From: Rahnella perminowiae
GTDB lineage: Bacteria; Pseudomonadota; Gammaproteobacteria; Enterobacterales; Enterobacteriaceae
Length of the DNA stretch: 61,862 nucleotides
Assembly (NCBI RefSeq): GCF_019049755.1
Contig: NZ_JAFMOS010000645.1
Location: forward strand, 1 to 61,862
Direction: 5' to 3'
Shown here in pieces: positions 29,462 through 39,947 of this stretch (positions within the stretch are counted from its first letter, which is position 1; each line of letters starts with the position of its first letter). The notes below the pieces were generated by a model that saw nothing but the letters and a program-made list of their open reading frames with translations, searched no databases and was not told the DNA's origin. The translations under genes were made by a program, and so were the position numbers.

Positions 29462-30655
29462 ATGTCGTCAAAAAAAATTGAAACCACACTGGTCAGCGCC
29501 GGACGGAACAAGAAATTTACGCAGGGTTCAGTGAATACCGTGATTCAACGCGCCTCATCACTGGTGTTTGAAACCGTGGCGGATAAAAAACATGCCACTG
29601 CTAACCGCGCCAATGGCGAGTTGTTTTACGGACGCCGGGGCACCCTGACGCATTTCTCCTTCCAGGAAGCGATGGTGGAACTGGAAGGGGGCGAGGGTTG
29701 TGCACTGTATCCGTGTGGCGCAGCGGCAGTCAGTAACGCGGTGCTTTCATTTGTCAGCAGCGGCGACCACATTCTGGTTGCGGGTTCGGCTTACGAACCC
29801 ACCCAGGATTTCTGTGAAAAAGTACTGAAAAAACTTGGCGTATCCACGACCTATTTTCCAGCCAATATCGGCGCGGGGTTAGGTTCGCTGATGCAGCCCG
29901 ACACTAAAGTAGTATTTCTGGAATCACCAGGCTCAATCACCCTGGAAGTCCCCGATATTCCGGCAATGGTGAAAGCCGTGCGGGCAGTGAACCCGGAGGT
30001 TGTCATCATGATCGACAATACCTGGGCGGCAGGTATTTTGTTTAAAGCGCTGGAATTCGATATCGATATTTCAATTCAGGCAGGCACCAAATATATCGTC
30101 GGTCATTCTGATGCCATGATCGGCACCGCTGTATCGAACGCACGCTGCTGGGATCAACTGCGGGAGCAGTCGTATCTGATGGGGCAGATGGCGGATGCTG
30201 ATACCGCTTACGTCGCGAGTCGCGGTTTGCGCACCCTGAGTGTGCGGCTTAAACAACATGCAGAAAGCAGTATCCGCATTGCGCAATGGCTGGCAGAACG
30301 GCCCGAAGTGGCGGTAGTTAATCATCCCGCATTACCCGGCAGCAAAGGCCATGAATTCTGGAAACGTGATTTCACCGGCAGCTGTGGCCTGTTCTCTTTT
30401 GTACTGAAACAGCGCCTGAGCAAACAGCAACTTTCCGATTATCTCGATCACTTCGAGCATTTCAGTATGGCCTATTCCTGGGGTGGGTTTGAATCGTTGG
30501 TTTTAGCCAATCAGCCGGAAGAAATCCAGGCGATACGCCCGGCAGAAACCGTCGATTTCACCGGTACGCTGGTACGGTTGCATATCGGGCTGGAAAATTG
30601 TGACGACCTGATCGCCGATCTTTCAACAGCCTTTGAACGGATTGCGACATCCTGA
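29462..30655 (+). CDS. metC: Cystathionine beta-lyase MetC
   Basis: MetC cleaves cystathionine to homocysteine, pyruvate and ammonia in methionine synthesis. The 397-residue protein is a Cys/Met-metabolism fold-type I PLP enzyme. The cofactor lysine is Lys210 in [15 protein letters not shown], with [16 protein letters not shown] and IDNTWAAG also conserved. It lies between the TRAP operon and yghB; in E. coli exbB and metC are direct neighbours. I could not recognise a MetJ box upstream. Confidence 0.95.
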   Translation: MSSKKIETTLVSAGRNKKFTQGSVNTVIQRASSLVFETVADKKHATANRANGELFYGRRGTLTHFSFQEAMVELEGGEGCALYPCGAAAVSNAVLSFVSSGDHILVAGSAYEPTQDFCEKVLKKLGVSTTYFPANIGAGLGSLMQPDTKVVFLESPGSITLEVPDIPAMVKAVRAVNPEVVIMIDNTWAAGILFKALEFDIDISIQAGTKYIVGHSDAMIGTAVSNARCWDQLREQSYLMGQMADADTAYVASRGLRTLSVRLKQHAESSIRIAQWLAERPEVAVVNHPALPGSKGHEFWKRDFTGSCGLFSFVLKQRLSKQQLSDYLDHFEHFSMAYSWGGFESLVLANQPEEIQAIRPAETVDFTGTLVRLHIGLENCDDLIADLSTAFERIATS

Positions 30656-30868
30656 TCCGCAGAGATTGCGACACACCGCGCAGATCGGTAAGGTGTCTGA
30701 CGTATTTTCGTTCGCAAAATGAGAATAATCTGTAAGCTCTCAGGAGTCCCGGTCACCTCTGCCGGGGCATTCTGTCTTTTTCCCAGGAGCCTCAGATCAA
30801 CGTCTTCTGGCGTAAATCGCGATACACTGGTAAGCGACAGTTTTTAATGAACAGAAACAGGACAGAAT

Positions 30869-31528
30869 ATGGCCGTTATTTGCGACATTTTTCATGCGCT
30901 CTGGCAGCATGATTTCAGTATGCTCGCCGACCCGAAACTTCTCTGGGTGATTTACGCTGTTCTGTTCGCCACGCTTTTTCTTGAAAACGGGCTGCTTCCC
31001 GCCTCTTTCCTGCCCGGTGACAGCCTGCTGCTGCTGACCGGCGCGCTGATTGCCAAAGGTGTCATGAGCTTCGTGCCGACCCTGATTATTCTGGTCACCG
31101 CTGCCAGTCTGGGCTGCTGGCTGAGCTATATTCAGGGCCGCTGGCTCGGTCATACCCGCCTGGTGAAAGGCTGGCTGCTGCAACTTCCTGCGCACTATCA
31201 TCAGCGCGCACATCATATGTTTACTCAACACGGGCTGATGGCACTGCTGGTTGGCCGTTTTCTGGCGTTTGTCCGCACCCTGCTGCCTACCATGGCGGGC
31301 ATCTCCGGACTGAACAATGCCCGCTTCCAGTTCTTTAACTGGCTGAGCGCCATTCTGTGGGTCGGTGTGGTGATCACTCTCGGGTTCGCGCTGAGCCACA
31401 TTCCGCTGGTCAAACGCCATGAAGATCAGGTCATGGCGGGATTGATGATTTTACCGCTTCTGTTGCTGGTGATGGGGCTGGTTGGCGGGCTGGTGGTGGT
31501 ATGGAAGAAACGCAAATGTCGTGCCTGA
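30869..31528 (+). CDS. yghB: DedA-family membrane protein YghB
   Basis: The 219-residue inner-membrane protein is close to E. coli YghB. DedA proteins are thought to act in lipid carrier recycling, membrane potential and drug tolerance. It shows the family motifs [18 protein letters not shown] and [16 protein letters not shown], the latter with the essential arginines, and ends with a basic tail. The order metC-yghB-yqhC is as in E. coli. Its stop codon lies inside a terminator hairpin shared with yqhC. Confidence 0.93.
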   Translation: MAVICDIFHALWQHDFSMLADPKLLWVIYAVLFATLFLENGLLPASFLPGDSLLLLTGALIAKGVMSFVPTLIILVTAASLGCWLSYIQGRWLGHTRLVKGWLLQLPAHYHQRAHHMFTQHGLMALLVGRFLAFVRTLLPTMAGISGLNNARFQFFNWLSAILWVGVVITLGFALSHIPLVKRHEDQVMAGLMILPLLLLVMGLVGGLVVVWKKRKCRA

Positions 31529-31546
31529 GCGTACTGCTCAGGCTTT
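31523..31546. terminator. Terminator hairpin spanning the stop codons of yghB and yqhC
   Basis: GCCTGAGC (31523-31530) and GCTCAGGC (31536-31543) form a perfect 8-bp stem with a 5-base loop, followed by TTT on the plus strand. The yghB TGA lies in the left arm and the yqhC TGA in the right arm. Confidence 0.65.
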
Positions 31547-32473
31547 AAACGCCACATCCGCTAACGCCAGCACTCCGGAACTCCCTTCACGCAGACGCGC
31601 CATCTCATCACTCGGCGTGACGCCAAAGTAACGCTTAAATTCACGACTGAATTGTGAGGCGCTTTCATACCCGACCTGTAATGCCGCTACGCTGGCTTTC
31701 ACGCCATCAAAAATCATCAGCGTCCGCGCCCGGTGCAAACGATAGGTTTTCAGGTACTGCAACGGCGAGGTGCTGGTCACGGCTTTGAAGTTATGGTGAA
31801 ACGCAGAAACACTCATGTTCACTTCGCTGGCCAGCGCTTCCACACTCAGATTATCGGCGTACTGCGCTTCTATCCGGCGTAGGGATTTGGCTATCTGGCT
31901 GAAATGTGTGTGGCGGTTAACCAGCGCCTGTAACGCCCCGCCATTCTCACTGGTCAGAATAAAGAACAGGATCTCGCGAATAATCTTTGGCCCGAGAATG
32001 CGGGCATGCAACGGCTTATCCATTACATCCAACAGGCGCTCTGTGGCACATAAAATATCGCCATCCAGTACGCCGGAATTGATACCGGTGGAAGGCTCTT
32101 TCTGACGCACCACGCTTTCGTCGCCCATATCCATCAGTAAATCCTGCAACATCAGGTTATCAATACTGATCTGAATACCGGCCAGCGGCTCCCCGGGACT
32201 GCTGAAGGTTTCACATTCGAAAGGCAGCGGTACGGTCAGCATCAGATAATTGTGCGGGTCGTAAGAAAAGGTTTTCTTGCCCAGATATCCGACTTTCCGC
32301 CCCTGAAAAAGGATCACGATACCGGGATTATAGAGAACCGGCTGGCGCGGATGGTAACGCGTGGTGTACATCAGCGTTACCTGCGGTACTGCCGACGGCG
32401 TCAGGTTTTTATCACCGCTGAGTTGAGCAACTCTGGCTGCCATGCGGGCGCACAGACTGTTCACGTTTTCCAT
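31538..32473 (-). CDS. yqhC: AraC-family regulator YqhC
   Basis: The 311-residue protein has an N-terminal cupin-like AraC_N domain (about 20-180) and a C-terminal AraC double helix-turn-helix (about 195-290), with LSVEALASEVNMSVSAFHHNFKA and VGYESASQFSREFKRYFG. In E. coli YqhC activates yqhD and dkgA in response to aldehydes such as glyoxal and furfural. Here it faces a zinc alcohol dehydrogenase and dkgA across a 306-bp gap and probably has the same role. Confidence 0.9.
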   Translation of the reverse strand: MENVNSLCARMAARVAQLSGDKNLTPSAVPQVTLMYTTRYHPRQPVLYNPGIVILFQGRKVGYLGKKTFSYDPHNYLMLTVPLPFECETFSSPGEPLAGIQISIDNLMLQDLLMDMGDESVVRQKEPSTGINSGVLDGDILCATERLLDVMDKPLHARILGPKIIREILFFILTSENGGALQALVNRHTHFSQIAKSLRRIEAQYADNLSVEALASEVNMSVSAFHHNFKAVTSTSPLQYLKTYRLHRARTLMIFDGVKASVAALQVGYESASQFSREFKRYFGVTPSDEMARLREGSSGVLALADVAFKA

Positions 32474-32779
32474 CCTTCTGCTTCCCCATATTCAATAAAC
32501 TGGCAGTGATTCTGCCATAACACTCTAATTTCCTACAGAGACAAGCAGAATCAGGCAAGACTCCGGCAGAAATGGGCATCTTGCTGCCGCCAATTTTCTC
32601 TTACAGTTAATGTCGCCTTCCACAGCGGGATACCCCTGCATAAATGCGATGAACTGCTAGTCTGTATGAACGCACTTTTCATTCGCTGATTGTGAGCGAC
32701 CTTCGGTCACCGGCTCTTTTTTCTGATAACTTCTTATTTCAATTCACTATTCATCTAACCCGAGACTTCGGAGGATATT
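32474..32779. promoter_or_regulatory. yqhC / alcohol dehydrogenase divergent control region
   Basis: The 306-bp gap has no gene. It holds the perfect palindrome TGGCAGTGATTCTGCCA at 32501-32517. A second spaced pair, CGGCAG at 32564-32569 and CTGCCG at 32584-32589, lies nearby. These repeated GGCAG/CTGCC elements are candidate YqhC binding sites, which is inference. Confidence 0.45.
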
Positions 32780-33820
32780 ATGTCTGCACCTACCGCTGCT
32801 GAGAATACCTTTAACGCCTGGGCCGCTGCAGGCCCGAATCAGCCACTTGAAGCTTTCCCGTTCGATGCCGGCCCGATTGGCGATGAAGAAATTGAAGTCG
32901 CCATTGATTACTGCGGTGTTTGCCATTCGGATTTGTCGATGCTCAACAACGACTGGGGAATCACGCAGTATCCATTCGTACCGGGCCATGAAGTGGTCGG
33001 CAAAATCGTCAAAATAGGTAACCATGCGCAAAACAAAGGGCTGAAAGTCGGCCAGATTGTCGGCGTGGGCTGGAACCGTGGCAGTTGTATGCATTGCCAC
33101 CCTTGCATGTCCGGCGATCAGCACCTTTGTCATGACGTGGAAGCCACCATCATCGGCCATCACGGCGGCTTTGCTGACCGCATCCGCAGCCACTGGGCGT
33201 GGGCGATCCCGCTGCCGGAAGGCGTGGATATCACCAGCGCCGGTCCGTTGTTCTGTGGAGGTATTACCGTCTTCAACCCGCTGCTGCAATTTGGCGTACT
33301 GCCTACTCACCGCGTCGGCGTGATTGGTATCGGCGGTTTAGGCCACATGGCGCTACGCTTCCTGAATGCGTGGGGCTGCGAAGTCACCGCGTTTACGTCA
33401 TCACTGGCCAAACGTGATGAAGCATTGTCACTCGGTGCGCACCGCGTTATCGCCACCCGTGACAGCGGAGAACTGAAGAAAATCGCCGGTCAGCTGGACT
33501 TTATTATGGTGACTGCCAATGCTTCGCTGGACTGGGACGCCATTATCGGCGCGCTGGCACCGAAAGGCCGTCTGCATTTTGTGGGCGTGGTGCCGGAAGC
33601 TGTACCGCTGCATGTCATGGCGCTTATCAGCAAACAGGCAGAAATCTCCGGTTCACCGACCGGTTCTCCTTCCCGTCTTGCCGACATGCTGGCGTTCTGC
33701 GCCCGTCATGAAATCACGCCGCAGGTTGAGCACTTCCCGCTGAGTAAAATTAATGATGCCATCGAACATCTGCATGAAGGGAAAGCGCGCTACCGCGTGG
33801 TACTGGATATGCATGCTTAG
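32780..33820 (+). CDS. Zinc-dependent alcohol dehydrogenase / aldehyde reductase (Ahr-YahK type)
   Basis: The 346-residue medium-chain dehydrogenase has the catalytic zinc site (DYCGVCHSD and PGHEVVG) and the structural zinc lobe CMHCHPC with a further Cys eight residues on. The NADP-type nucleotide fold reads GVIGIGGLGHMALR. It resembles E. coli Ahr, which reduces many aldehydes with NADPH. It stands where E. coli has the unrelated iron-dependent aldehyde reductase YqhD, between yqhC and dkgA, so it likely does the same aldehyde-detoxifying job. GGAGG lies five bases before the ATG. Confidence 0.87.
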   Translation: MSAPTAAENTFNAWAAAGPNQPLEAFPFDAGPIGDEEIEVAIDYCGVCHSDLSMLNNDWGITQYPFVPGHEVVGKIVKIGNHAQNKGLKVGQIVGVGWNRGSCMHCHPCMSGDQHLCHDVEATIIGHHGGFADRIRSHWAWAIPLPEGVDITSAGPLFCGGITVFNPLLQFGVLPTHRVGVIGIGGLGHMALRFLNAWGCEVTAFTSSLAKRDEALSLGAHRVIATRDSGELKKIAGQLDFIMVTANASLDWDAIIGALAPKGRLHFVGVVPEAVPLHVMALISKQAEISGSPTGSPSRLADMLAFCARHEITPQVEHFPLSKINDAIEHLHEGKARYRVVLDMHA

Positions 33821-33946
33821 GCATTTTTTTCACATAAAATAGCTAGCCTGCTCAGCAAGATGCCGTTTCGTTAACTAGACTTAACGGCAATCCCTACACG
33901 GTGCCCGCGCATTCCGGCCGGCACTCTGCCCTGAAAGGAGAAACTC

Positions 33947-34771
33947 ATGGCAACGCAACCCATCATCAAACTTCACGATGGCAACCTGATGCCTCAGTTA
34001 GGACTTGGCGTATGGAAAGCCAGTAATCAGGAAGCCACCAGCGCGGTGAAAACGGCGATTGAAACCGGCTATCGCCACATTGACACCGCCGCCATTTACA
34101 AAAATGAGGAAGGCGTCGGCGAAGCGATTGCCGCTAACCTTGTTCCGCGTGAAGAGCTGTTTATCACCACCAAACTGTGGAATGACGATCAGCTAAACGC
34201 GCCACAGGCGCTGGAAACCAGCCTTAAAAAGCTGAAAACCGATTATGTCGATTTGTATCTGATCCACTGGCCACAACCGGCACAGGGTCATTACGTCGAT
34301 GCCTGGAAAGCCCTGCTGAAACTGAAAGAACAAGGGTTAGCAAAAAGTGTCGGCGTGTGTAATTTCCCGCTGCAACACTTACAGAAGCTGAAAGACGAAA
34401 CCGGTATTTTCCCTGTGGTCAATCAGATTGAGTTACACCCGCTGATGCAACAGCGCCAGTTGCACGCCTGGAATGCTACCCACACCATCGCTACTGAGTC
34501 CTGGAGCCCGCTGGCGCAGGGTGGCAAAGGCGTATTCGATCAGCCCCTGATCCAGAAACTGGCGGAAAAATACGACAAAACCCCCGCGCAGATAGTCATC
34601 CGCTGGCATCTGGATAACGGGCTGATTGTTATTCCGAAATCAGTGACGCCAAAACGTATCCGTGAAAACTTCGACGTGTTTGATTTTAAACTGGAGAAGG
34701 AGGAACTGGCGGAAGTGACCAAACTGGATAAAGCACACCGTCTGGGGCCGGATCCGGAAAAAGGGCTGTAA
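33947..34771 (+). CDS. dkgA: 2,5-diketo-D-gluconic acid reductase A / methylglyoxal reductase DkgA
   Basis: DkgA is an NADPH-dependent aldo-keto reductase acting on 2,5-diketogluconate, methylglyoxal and beta-keto esters. The 274-residue TIM barrel contains the tetrad Asp and Tyr in YRHIDTAAIYKNEEG, Lys in ITTKLWND and His in LIHWPQP. The cofactor motif IPKSVTPKRIREN lies near the C-terminus. AAGGAG precedes the ATG. It follows the alcohol dehydrogenase on the same strand after 126 bases and is probably also under YqhC. Confidence 0.95.
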   Translation: MATQPIIKLHDGNLMPQLGLGVWKASNQEATSAVKTAIETGYRHIDTAAIYKNEEGVGEAIAANLVPREELFITTKLWNDDQLNAPQALETSLKKLKTDYVDLYLIHWPQPAQGHYVDAWKALLKLKEQGLAKSVGVCNFPLQHLQKLKDETGIFPVVNQIELHPLMQQRQLHAWNATHTIATESWSPLAQGGKGVFDQPLIQKLAEKYDKTPAQIVIRWHLDNGLIVIPKSVTPKRIRENFDVFDFKLEKEELAEVTKLDKAHRLGPDPEKGL

Positions 34772-34796
34772 ATCGTTCCTTTCATGCTTTAAAACT

Positions 34797-34821
34797 AAAA
34801 ACCCGCCACGGCGGGTTTTTT
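34797..34821. terminator. Bidirectional terminator between dkgA and sufI
   Basis: ACCCGC and GCGGGT stems with flanking A and T runs serve the convergent dkgA and sufI transcripts. Confidence 0.85.
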
Positions 34822-34837
34822 ATTAGGCAAAACAGGG

Positions 34838-36253
34838 TTACACCGATGGCTGAACCAGCATATTTCCCGCTGAGCCGCGGTCAGCCAGTTCCAGCGCGCC
34901 GCTGCGGTAAACAAACGGAAAATGATCGTACGAAGGCTGGTTGAAATACACCAGCAGTTCGACATCGCCATCCACCCAGACCGTGTCTTTGAAACCGGCA
35001 TCTTCAACCAGCGGAGCAGCACCGTTGACGCTTTTCACCAGGAAAGACACACCTTCTGCATGGAAGGTCTGCGGCATATCCGCATGAACAGTCCAGCGTT
35101 CCCATGTCCCCTGCTGCGCGGTCAGATCGATACGGTTGATATCCCACATCGCGCCGTTGATCCCCGGTTCACTGTCACCGAGACGCAAATCCCGGGTACG
35201 GACAACGTTACCGGAAAGGATCTGATCGGCCAGCAAACGCATCGGCAGATTATCTGTCACCAGAGGCAACAGGCCTGTGGGTTTCAGCGTCAGAACAATA
35301 GTTGACACCAGAATGCTCGAGGGCTCAAACAGGCCACGTAATCGGTCCATCATCCCCGCGGCTTCACCGGCAGTAATCGAGACATCCTCGCCCTGCGACA
35401 TATCCACCAGCACTTCGCGGCGTTCTCCCGGCCCGAGCGACAAACGTTTAACGGTCATTGGCGCAGGCAGGAAACCCAGATCAGAAGCCACGACGTGAAA
35501 CGCACGGTTGTCAGTCATGCTCAGTTCGTAACGACGGGCATTGGATGCATTCAGCAAGCGCAAACGCACCCAGCCCCGCGAAACCTCGACGTAAGGACTT
35601 TGCACACCGTTTACCAGCATGGTGTCACCGAAGAATCCGCCTGATGCCGGCGTATCATATTGCGGTACGCCGAAACCATCCAGACGCTTGTCCTGAATAA
35701 TCAGCGGGAAATCATCTACACCGTAATGATTCGGTAATGGCAGGTTCTTACTGACTTCATCCTCGACAATCCACATGCCCGCCAGACCGTTGTAAACATG
35801 CGGCGCCATACGGTCAGGCGTATTGGCATGATACCAGCAGGTCGCGGCAGCCTGACGGATTGGCAACACCGGTGACCAGTCGACACCCGGTTGCATCAGA
35901 CGCGCTGCGCCACCGGTTAAGGTTCCAGGCTCAAGCAAACCGCTCACGGTCATGGAAACCGGTTCGGCCAGACGGTTGCTGTAAATGAGTTTAACGTCAT
36001 CGCCGCTGTGCACTTTAACTGTCGGACCGAGGTACATTCCATTAATGCCCCAGACCGGTGCCTTTGCGCCGCCAAGGAATGACCAGTGCGCTGCCTGCAA
36101 CGTCAGAAACAGCGGTTGCCCACGGCGCGATTCAAGCAGCGGGGGAACAGGTAATGCCGGTTGCGAACCACTCGCTTCTGCTTTTAAAGGCAGAGCACCT
36201 GCGGCAAGAGCTACGCCGGAGGCCTGCAGGAACGAGCGACGACTGAGTGACAT
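34838..36253 (-). CDS. sufI: Cell division protein FtsP (SufI), Tat substrate
   Basis: SufI/FtsP is a periplasmic multicopper-oxidase-like protein that stabilises the divisome under stress. The 471-residue protein starts with a twin-arginine signal peptide (SRRSFLQASGVALAAGALPLKAEA) and has three cupredoxin domains. The copper-binding His motifs of true multicopper oxidases are degraded, as in E. coli SufI. The start at 36253 has GGAGA just upstream and puts the twin arginines at residues 5-6. An ATG at 36328 would bury the signal peptide. plsC lies upstream on the same strand, as in E. coli. Confidence 0.94.
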   Translation of the reverse strand: MSLSRRSFLQASGVALAAGALPLKAEASGSQPALPVPPLLESRRGQPLFLTLQAAHWSFLGGAKAPVWGINGMYLGPTVKVHSGDDVKLIYSNRLAEPVSMTVSGLLEPGTLTGGAARLMQPGVDWSPVLPIRQAAATCWYHANTPDRMAPHVYNGLAGMWIVEDEVSKNLPLPNHYGVDDFPLIIQDKRLDGFGVPQYDTPASGGFFGDTMLVNGVQSPYVEVSRGWVRLRLLNASNARRYELSMTDNRAFHVVASDLGFLPAPMTVKRLSLGPGERREVLVDMSQGEDVSITAGEAAGMMDRLRGLFEPSSILVSTIVLTLKPTGLLPLVTDNLPMRLLADQILSGNVVRTRDLRLGDSEPGINGAMWDINRIDLTAQQGTWERWTVHADMPQTFHAEGVSFLVKSVNGAAPLVEDAGFKDTVWVDGDVELLVYFNQPSYDHFPFVYRSGALELADRGSAGNMLVQPSV

Positions 36254-36388
36254 ATCTTCTCCATGAAAACAAAAACATAAACTGTATTGAACGCCGCCGC
36301 CATCAATGGCAGCGGGAATAATCCGCATCGTAATTCACATGACAGATCCGTTGACTGCCCGGAATATTTTGCGGATTTATAGGTAGTA

Positions 36389-37126
36389 TTATTTTTTTGC
36401 GGCGGCTTCACGCTGCGCAACTTCAGCATCCAGCTCGGCGATTTTATCCGCCATGATCTGACGGCAATGTTCGGACAATTCACGCAAACGATCTTTGGTG
36501 TAACCGCTGGTGTCGATCGGTGGCAGAATTTCGACAATCACCAGCCCGTTAGACCAGCGGTTTAGCTTCACCTTATTGCTGGTGTTCGATACACAAATCG
36601 GCACTATGGGCACACCGGCCGCTATCGCCGCGTGGAATGCGCCGGTTTTGAACGGCATCAGACCGCGTCCACGGCTGCGGGTACCTTCCGGAAACATCCA
36701 GATCGACAGGTTCTTTTTCTTAATCTGACTCACGACCTGCGCAATGGTGCCGTGCGCTTTAGCGCGGTTATCACGGTCAATCAGCAGATTACCGGTAAGC
36801 CAGTACAACTGACCAAAGAACGGGATCCAGGCCAGGCTTTTTTTGCCCACGGTGACGGTGCCAGGCATGACGACCGATGATGCCGTCACCATATCGTAAT
36901 TGTTTTGATGGTTGGCAATATAAATACAGTTGCCATTATTCACGGCATCTGCCGGAATACGTTTTTCAACACGCAGGCCTAATACCGGGGCGAGACGGCC
37001 AAACAACTTACCAAATGTCGCCACATGTTTCGGATTACGCGGGCTGAAAAGGCAGTAGATGCAACCAAAGACAGAGACCAGAATCGAGTAAACTACCACG
37101 ATAATCAGACGCAAAATAAATAACAT
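36389..37126 (-). CDS. plsC: 1-acyl-sn-glycerol-3-phosphate acyltransferase PlsC
   Basis: PlsC acylates lysophosphatidic acid to phosphatidic acid at the inner membrane. The 245-residue protein has an N-terminal membrane anchor (about 3-25). The HX4D catalytic motif is in ANHQNNYDMV, and the substrate motif PEGTRSRG and VPIVPICVS are also present. AGAGGA lies five bases before the ATG. It is between parC and sufI on the same strand. Confidence 0.96.
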   Translation of the reverse strand: MLFILRLIIVVVYSILVSVFGCIYCLFSPRNPKHVATFGKLFGRLAPVLGLRVEKRIPADAVNNGNCIYIANHQNNYDMVTASSVVMPGTVTVGKKSLAWIPFFGQLYWLTGNLLIDRDNRAKAHGTIAQVVSQIKKKNLSIWMFPEGTRSRGRGLMPFKTGAFHAAIAAGVPIVPICVSNTSNKVKLNRWSNGLVIVEILPPIDTSGYTKDRLRELSEHCRQIMADKIAELDAEVAQREAAAKK

Positions 37127-37300
37127 AACATCCTCTTAAAACTACAGCCGAAGCCGGTAAGAAACCTGTGCAGTTTCGCTCCCTGTGCGGTGAACTATTC
37201 TCAAGCCTCATTCAACACCGCACAACGGTTTTATTAATACAAATGTAAAATTTTTGCACTGCACGACAGTCTCAGGCCACTGAATCCTATCAAAAGATTT

Positions 37301-37320
37301 CAGGGCACCAATGTGCCCTG
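37301..37320 (-). terminator. Probable terminator after parC
   Basis: CAGGGCAC and GTGCCCTG form a perfect 8-bp stem with a 4-base loop. The minus-strand tail AAATCTTTT is only moderately T-rich. Confidence 0.55.
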
Positions 37321-37343
37321 ATTTTTGCCGGTCAGTGGCAGAC

Positions 37344-39617
37344 TTATTCTTCGCTTCCACCGCCACTGGCGCGTACAGGGGAATCGATTTCAACACGATC
37401 GATACGTTGCAGCCCGCGCGGCAGAAGCGTGCCTTTACGACCACGTTCAGCACGGAATTTCTGCAGGTCTTCCGGACGGAGAACCAGCTTACGTTTACCG
37501 ACATGCAGCGTGACCGAAGTTTGCGGTGGCAGAACCAGTAACCATGCCAGTTTATCTTCGCCACTGGCCGCCTGTGCAGCCGGTATTGAGACAATTTTGT
37601 TACCCTTGCCTTTCGACAACTGCGGCAGATCCGCTACCGGGAACAGCAACATCCGTCCTGCGGCCGTAATCGACAACAGCATATCCTCATCGCCATGAAG
37701 TTCCATTGGCGGGAAGGCTTTGGCGTTATCAGGCAAAGTGATCATCGCTTTGCCTGCACGGTTACGAGCCACTAAATCGTTGAAGGTACAAACGAAACCA
37801 TAACCGGCATCCGATGCCATCAGCAGTTTCTGGTCGTCCGCCGCCATCAGTACATGCTCGATGGTTGCGCCCGGCGGTGGTGTCAGTTTGCCGGTCAGCG
37901 GTTCACCCTGTCCGCGTGCGGACGGCAGCGTGGTCGGATCAAGCGCATAACTGCGACCGGTGGAGTCCATAAACACCACGGGCTGATTACTTTTGCCTTT
38001 GGCCGCAGCGCGGAAACTGTCACCGGCTTTGTAACTCAGGCCGGAAGCATCAATGTCATGGCCTTTAGCGCTGCGTACCCAACCTGATTCTGACAACACA
38101 ATGGTCACCGGCTCAGACGGAATAAAATCGTGCTCGCTCATCGCCCGCGCTTCTTCACGCTCAGTGATCGGTGAGCGGCGCTCATCACCAAAAGCTTCGG
38201 CATCCGCCTGTATCTCTTTGCGGATCAGCGTGCTCAGTTTCCGCTCAGACGCCAGTAATGCCTGCAATTGATCCCGCTCTTTCGCCAGTTCATCCTGTTC
38301 ACCGCGGATTTTGGTTTCTTCGAGTTTCGCCAAATGGCGTAATTTCAACTCCAGAATAGCTTCAGCCTGCGTGTCTGACAGTTCAAAACGCTGCATCAGT
38401 ACCGGTTTCGGCTCATCTTCAGTACGGATGATGTGGATCACCTCATCGATATTGAGAAACGCGATCAGCAAACCTTCCAGGATATGCAGACGTTTCAGCA
38501 CTTTATCGAGACGGAAATTCAGACGACGACGAACGGTATCGCGGCGATAATCCAGCCATTCTTTCAGGATCTCAACCAGTCCTTTGACCTGCGGACGGTG
38601 ATCAAGACCGATCATGTTCATGTTAATGCGGTAGCTGCGTTCCAGATCGGTGGTCGCAAACAGGTGATTCATCACCTGATCCAGATCGATACGGTTGGAG
38701 CGCGGCACGACCACCAGACGGGTCGGGTTTTCGTGATCGGATTCATCACGCAGATCTTCAACCATTGGCAGCTTTTTAGCACGCATCTGGCTGGCGATTT
38801 GCTCCAGCACTTTCGCGCCGGAAACCTGATGCGGTAACGCAGTGATCACGGCACTGCCATCTTCTTTGTGCCAGACCGCACGCATACGCACCGAGCCTTT
38901 ACCCGATTCGTACATTTTGCGGATTTCATGACGCGGCGTGATGATCTCTGCTTCTGTCGGGAAATCAGGCCCCTGCACGAATTCCAGCAGGTCTTCGAGC
39001 GAGCTGTTCGGTTTCTCAAGCAATGCCACCGCAGCAGCGGCCACTTCGCGAATATTGTGCGGCGGAATATCGGTCGCCATCCCGACTGCAATGCCGGTGG
39101 TTCCGTTAAGCAGAATATTCGGCAGACGCGCAGGCAGCATTTTCGGCTCCTGCATCGTGCCGTCAAAGTTCGGCACATAATCGACTGTGCCCTGACCTAA
39201 TTCACGCAGCAACACTTCGGCATATTTGGACAGACGCGATTCGGTATAACGCATCGCGGCGAAGGACTTCGGATCATCCGGCGCCCCCCAGTTCCCCTGG
39301 CCGTCAACCAGCGGATAGCGGTAAGAAAACGGCTGCGCCATCAGTACCATGGCTTCGTAGCAGGCACTGTCACCATGCGGATGATATTTACCCAGCACGT
39401 CACCAACGGTACGCGCGGATTTTTTGAATTTGGCGTTATTACTCAGGCCCAGCTCTGACATCGCGTAAATGATACGGCGCTGCACCGGCTTGAGCCCGTC
39501 ACCGATAAACGGCAGCGCGCGGTCCATGATGACGTACATGGAATAGTTGAGATAGGCGTTCTCAGTAAACGTATGCAGGGCTAAACGCTCTGTTCCGTCA
39601 TGAGTCATTTCGCTCAT
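37344..39617 (-). CDS. parC: DNA topoisomerase IV subunit A
   Basis: ParC is the DNA-cleaving subunit of topoisomerase IV, which unlinks daughter chromosomes with ParE. The 757-residue protein has the winged-helix/tower cleavage domain with active-site Tyr124 in AAMRYTE, and the C-terminal beta-propeller from about residue 500. The quinolone-resistance region reads [13 protein letters not shown], with Ser84 and Glu88 in the positions of E. coli Ser80 and Glu84, i.e. the susceptible residues. parE is nearby at 41692-43587 on the same strand but in a separate unit. Confidence 0.97.
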   Translation of the reverse strand: MSEMTHDGTERLALHTFTENAYLNYSMYVIMDRALPFIGDGLKPVQRRIIYAMSELGLSNNAKFKKSARTVGDVLGKYHPHGDSACYEAMVLMAQPFSYRYPLVDGQGNWGAPDDPKSFAAMRYTESRLSKYAEVLLRELGQGTVDYVPNFDGTMQEPKMLPARLPNILLNGTTGIAVGMATDIPPHNIREVAAAAVALLEKPNSSLEDLLEFVQGPDFPTEAEIITPRHEIRKMYESGKGSVRMRAVWHKEDGSAVITALPHQVSGAKVLEQIASQMRAKKLPMVEDLRDESDHENPTRLVVVPRSNRIDLDQVMNHLFATTDLERSYRINMNMIGLDHRPQVKGLVEILKEWLDYRRDTVRRRLNFRLDKVLKRLHILEGLLIAFLNIDEVIHIIRTEDEPKPVLMQRFELSDTQAEAILELKLRHLAKLEETKIRGEQDELAKERDQLQALLASERKLSTLIRKEIQADAEAFGDERRSPITEREEARAMSEHDFIPSEPVTIVLSESGWVRSAKGHDIDASGLSYKAGDSFRAAAKGKSNQPVVFMDSTGRSYALDPTTLPSARGQGEPLTGKLTPPPGATIEHVLMAADDQKLLMASDAGYGFVCTFNDLVARNRAGKAMITLPDNAKAFPPMELHGDEDMLLSITAAGRMLLFPVADLPQLSKGKGNKIVSIPAAQAASGEDKLAWLLVLPPQTSVTLHVGKRKLVLRPEDLQKFRAERGRKGTLLPRGLQRIDRVEIDSPVRASGGGSEE

Positions 39618-39947
39618 TGATGTTTAATCCTCAGACCCGTGGCGTTATCGTTTTGGAAATTAAGGAAGCTTGCATCCGCAGGCGCGTGATGTCCGCTGCC
39701 GCGAGGCAATGATGTCCGCGATAGTACATCATCTGCCGTATGACTGTCACAGTTGCTGTGTTTCTGCCTTATTTTTAAACAATTATTTCCTCACAAAATG
39801 GTTAAATTACCGCGTTGTCCCTTCGATTATTGCATTTGAGTCAATAGTATTGTGCGTAATCTCACATTTTTCTGTCATGCAGAGTTGAGTACACTACGTG
39901 ATAACAGCCTGACCACCAGAATTGAAGAATTCCCGATAAGGAAAAAC
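39618..39947. other. parC / mdaB divergent region, no gene seen
   Basis: These 330 bases must hold the parC and mdaB promoters. The part next to mdaB is AT-rich. I see no convincing reading frame or clear operator. An in-frame ATG at 39852 upstream of mdaB is not used by the family. Confidence 0.55.

Noticed and set aside
30748-30780. Terminator after metC
   Set aside because: The CCGG stem is short and the T run starts about 10 bases after it, so it is too weak to call.
39852-39947. Longer mdaB start at 39852
   Set aside because: The added 32 residues are unlike any MdaB, and the downstream ATG has AAGGA at ideal spacing.
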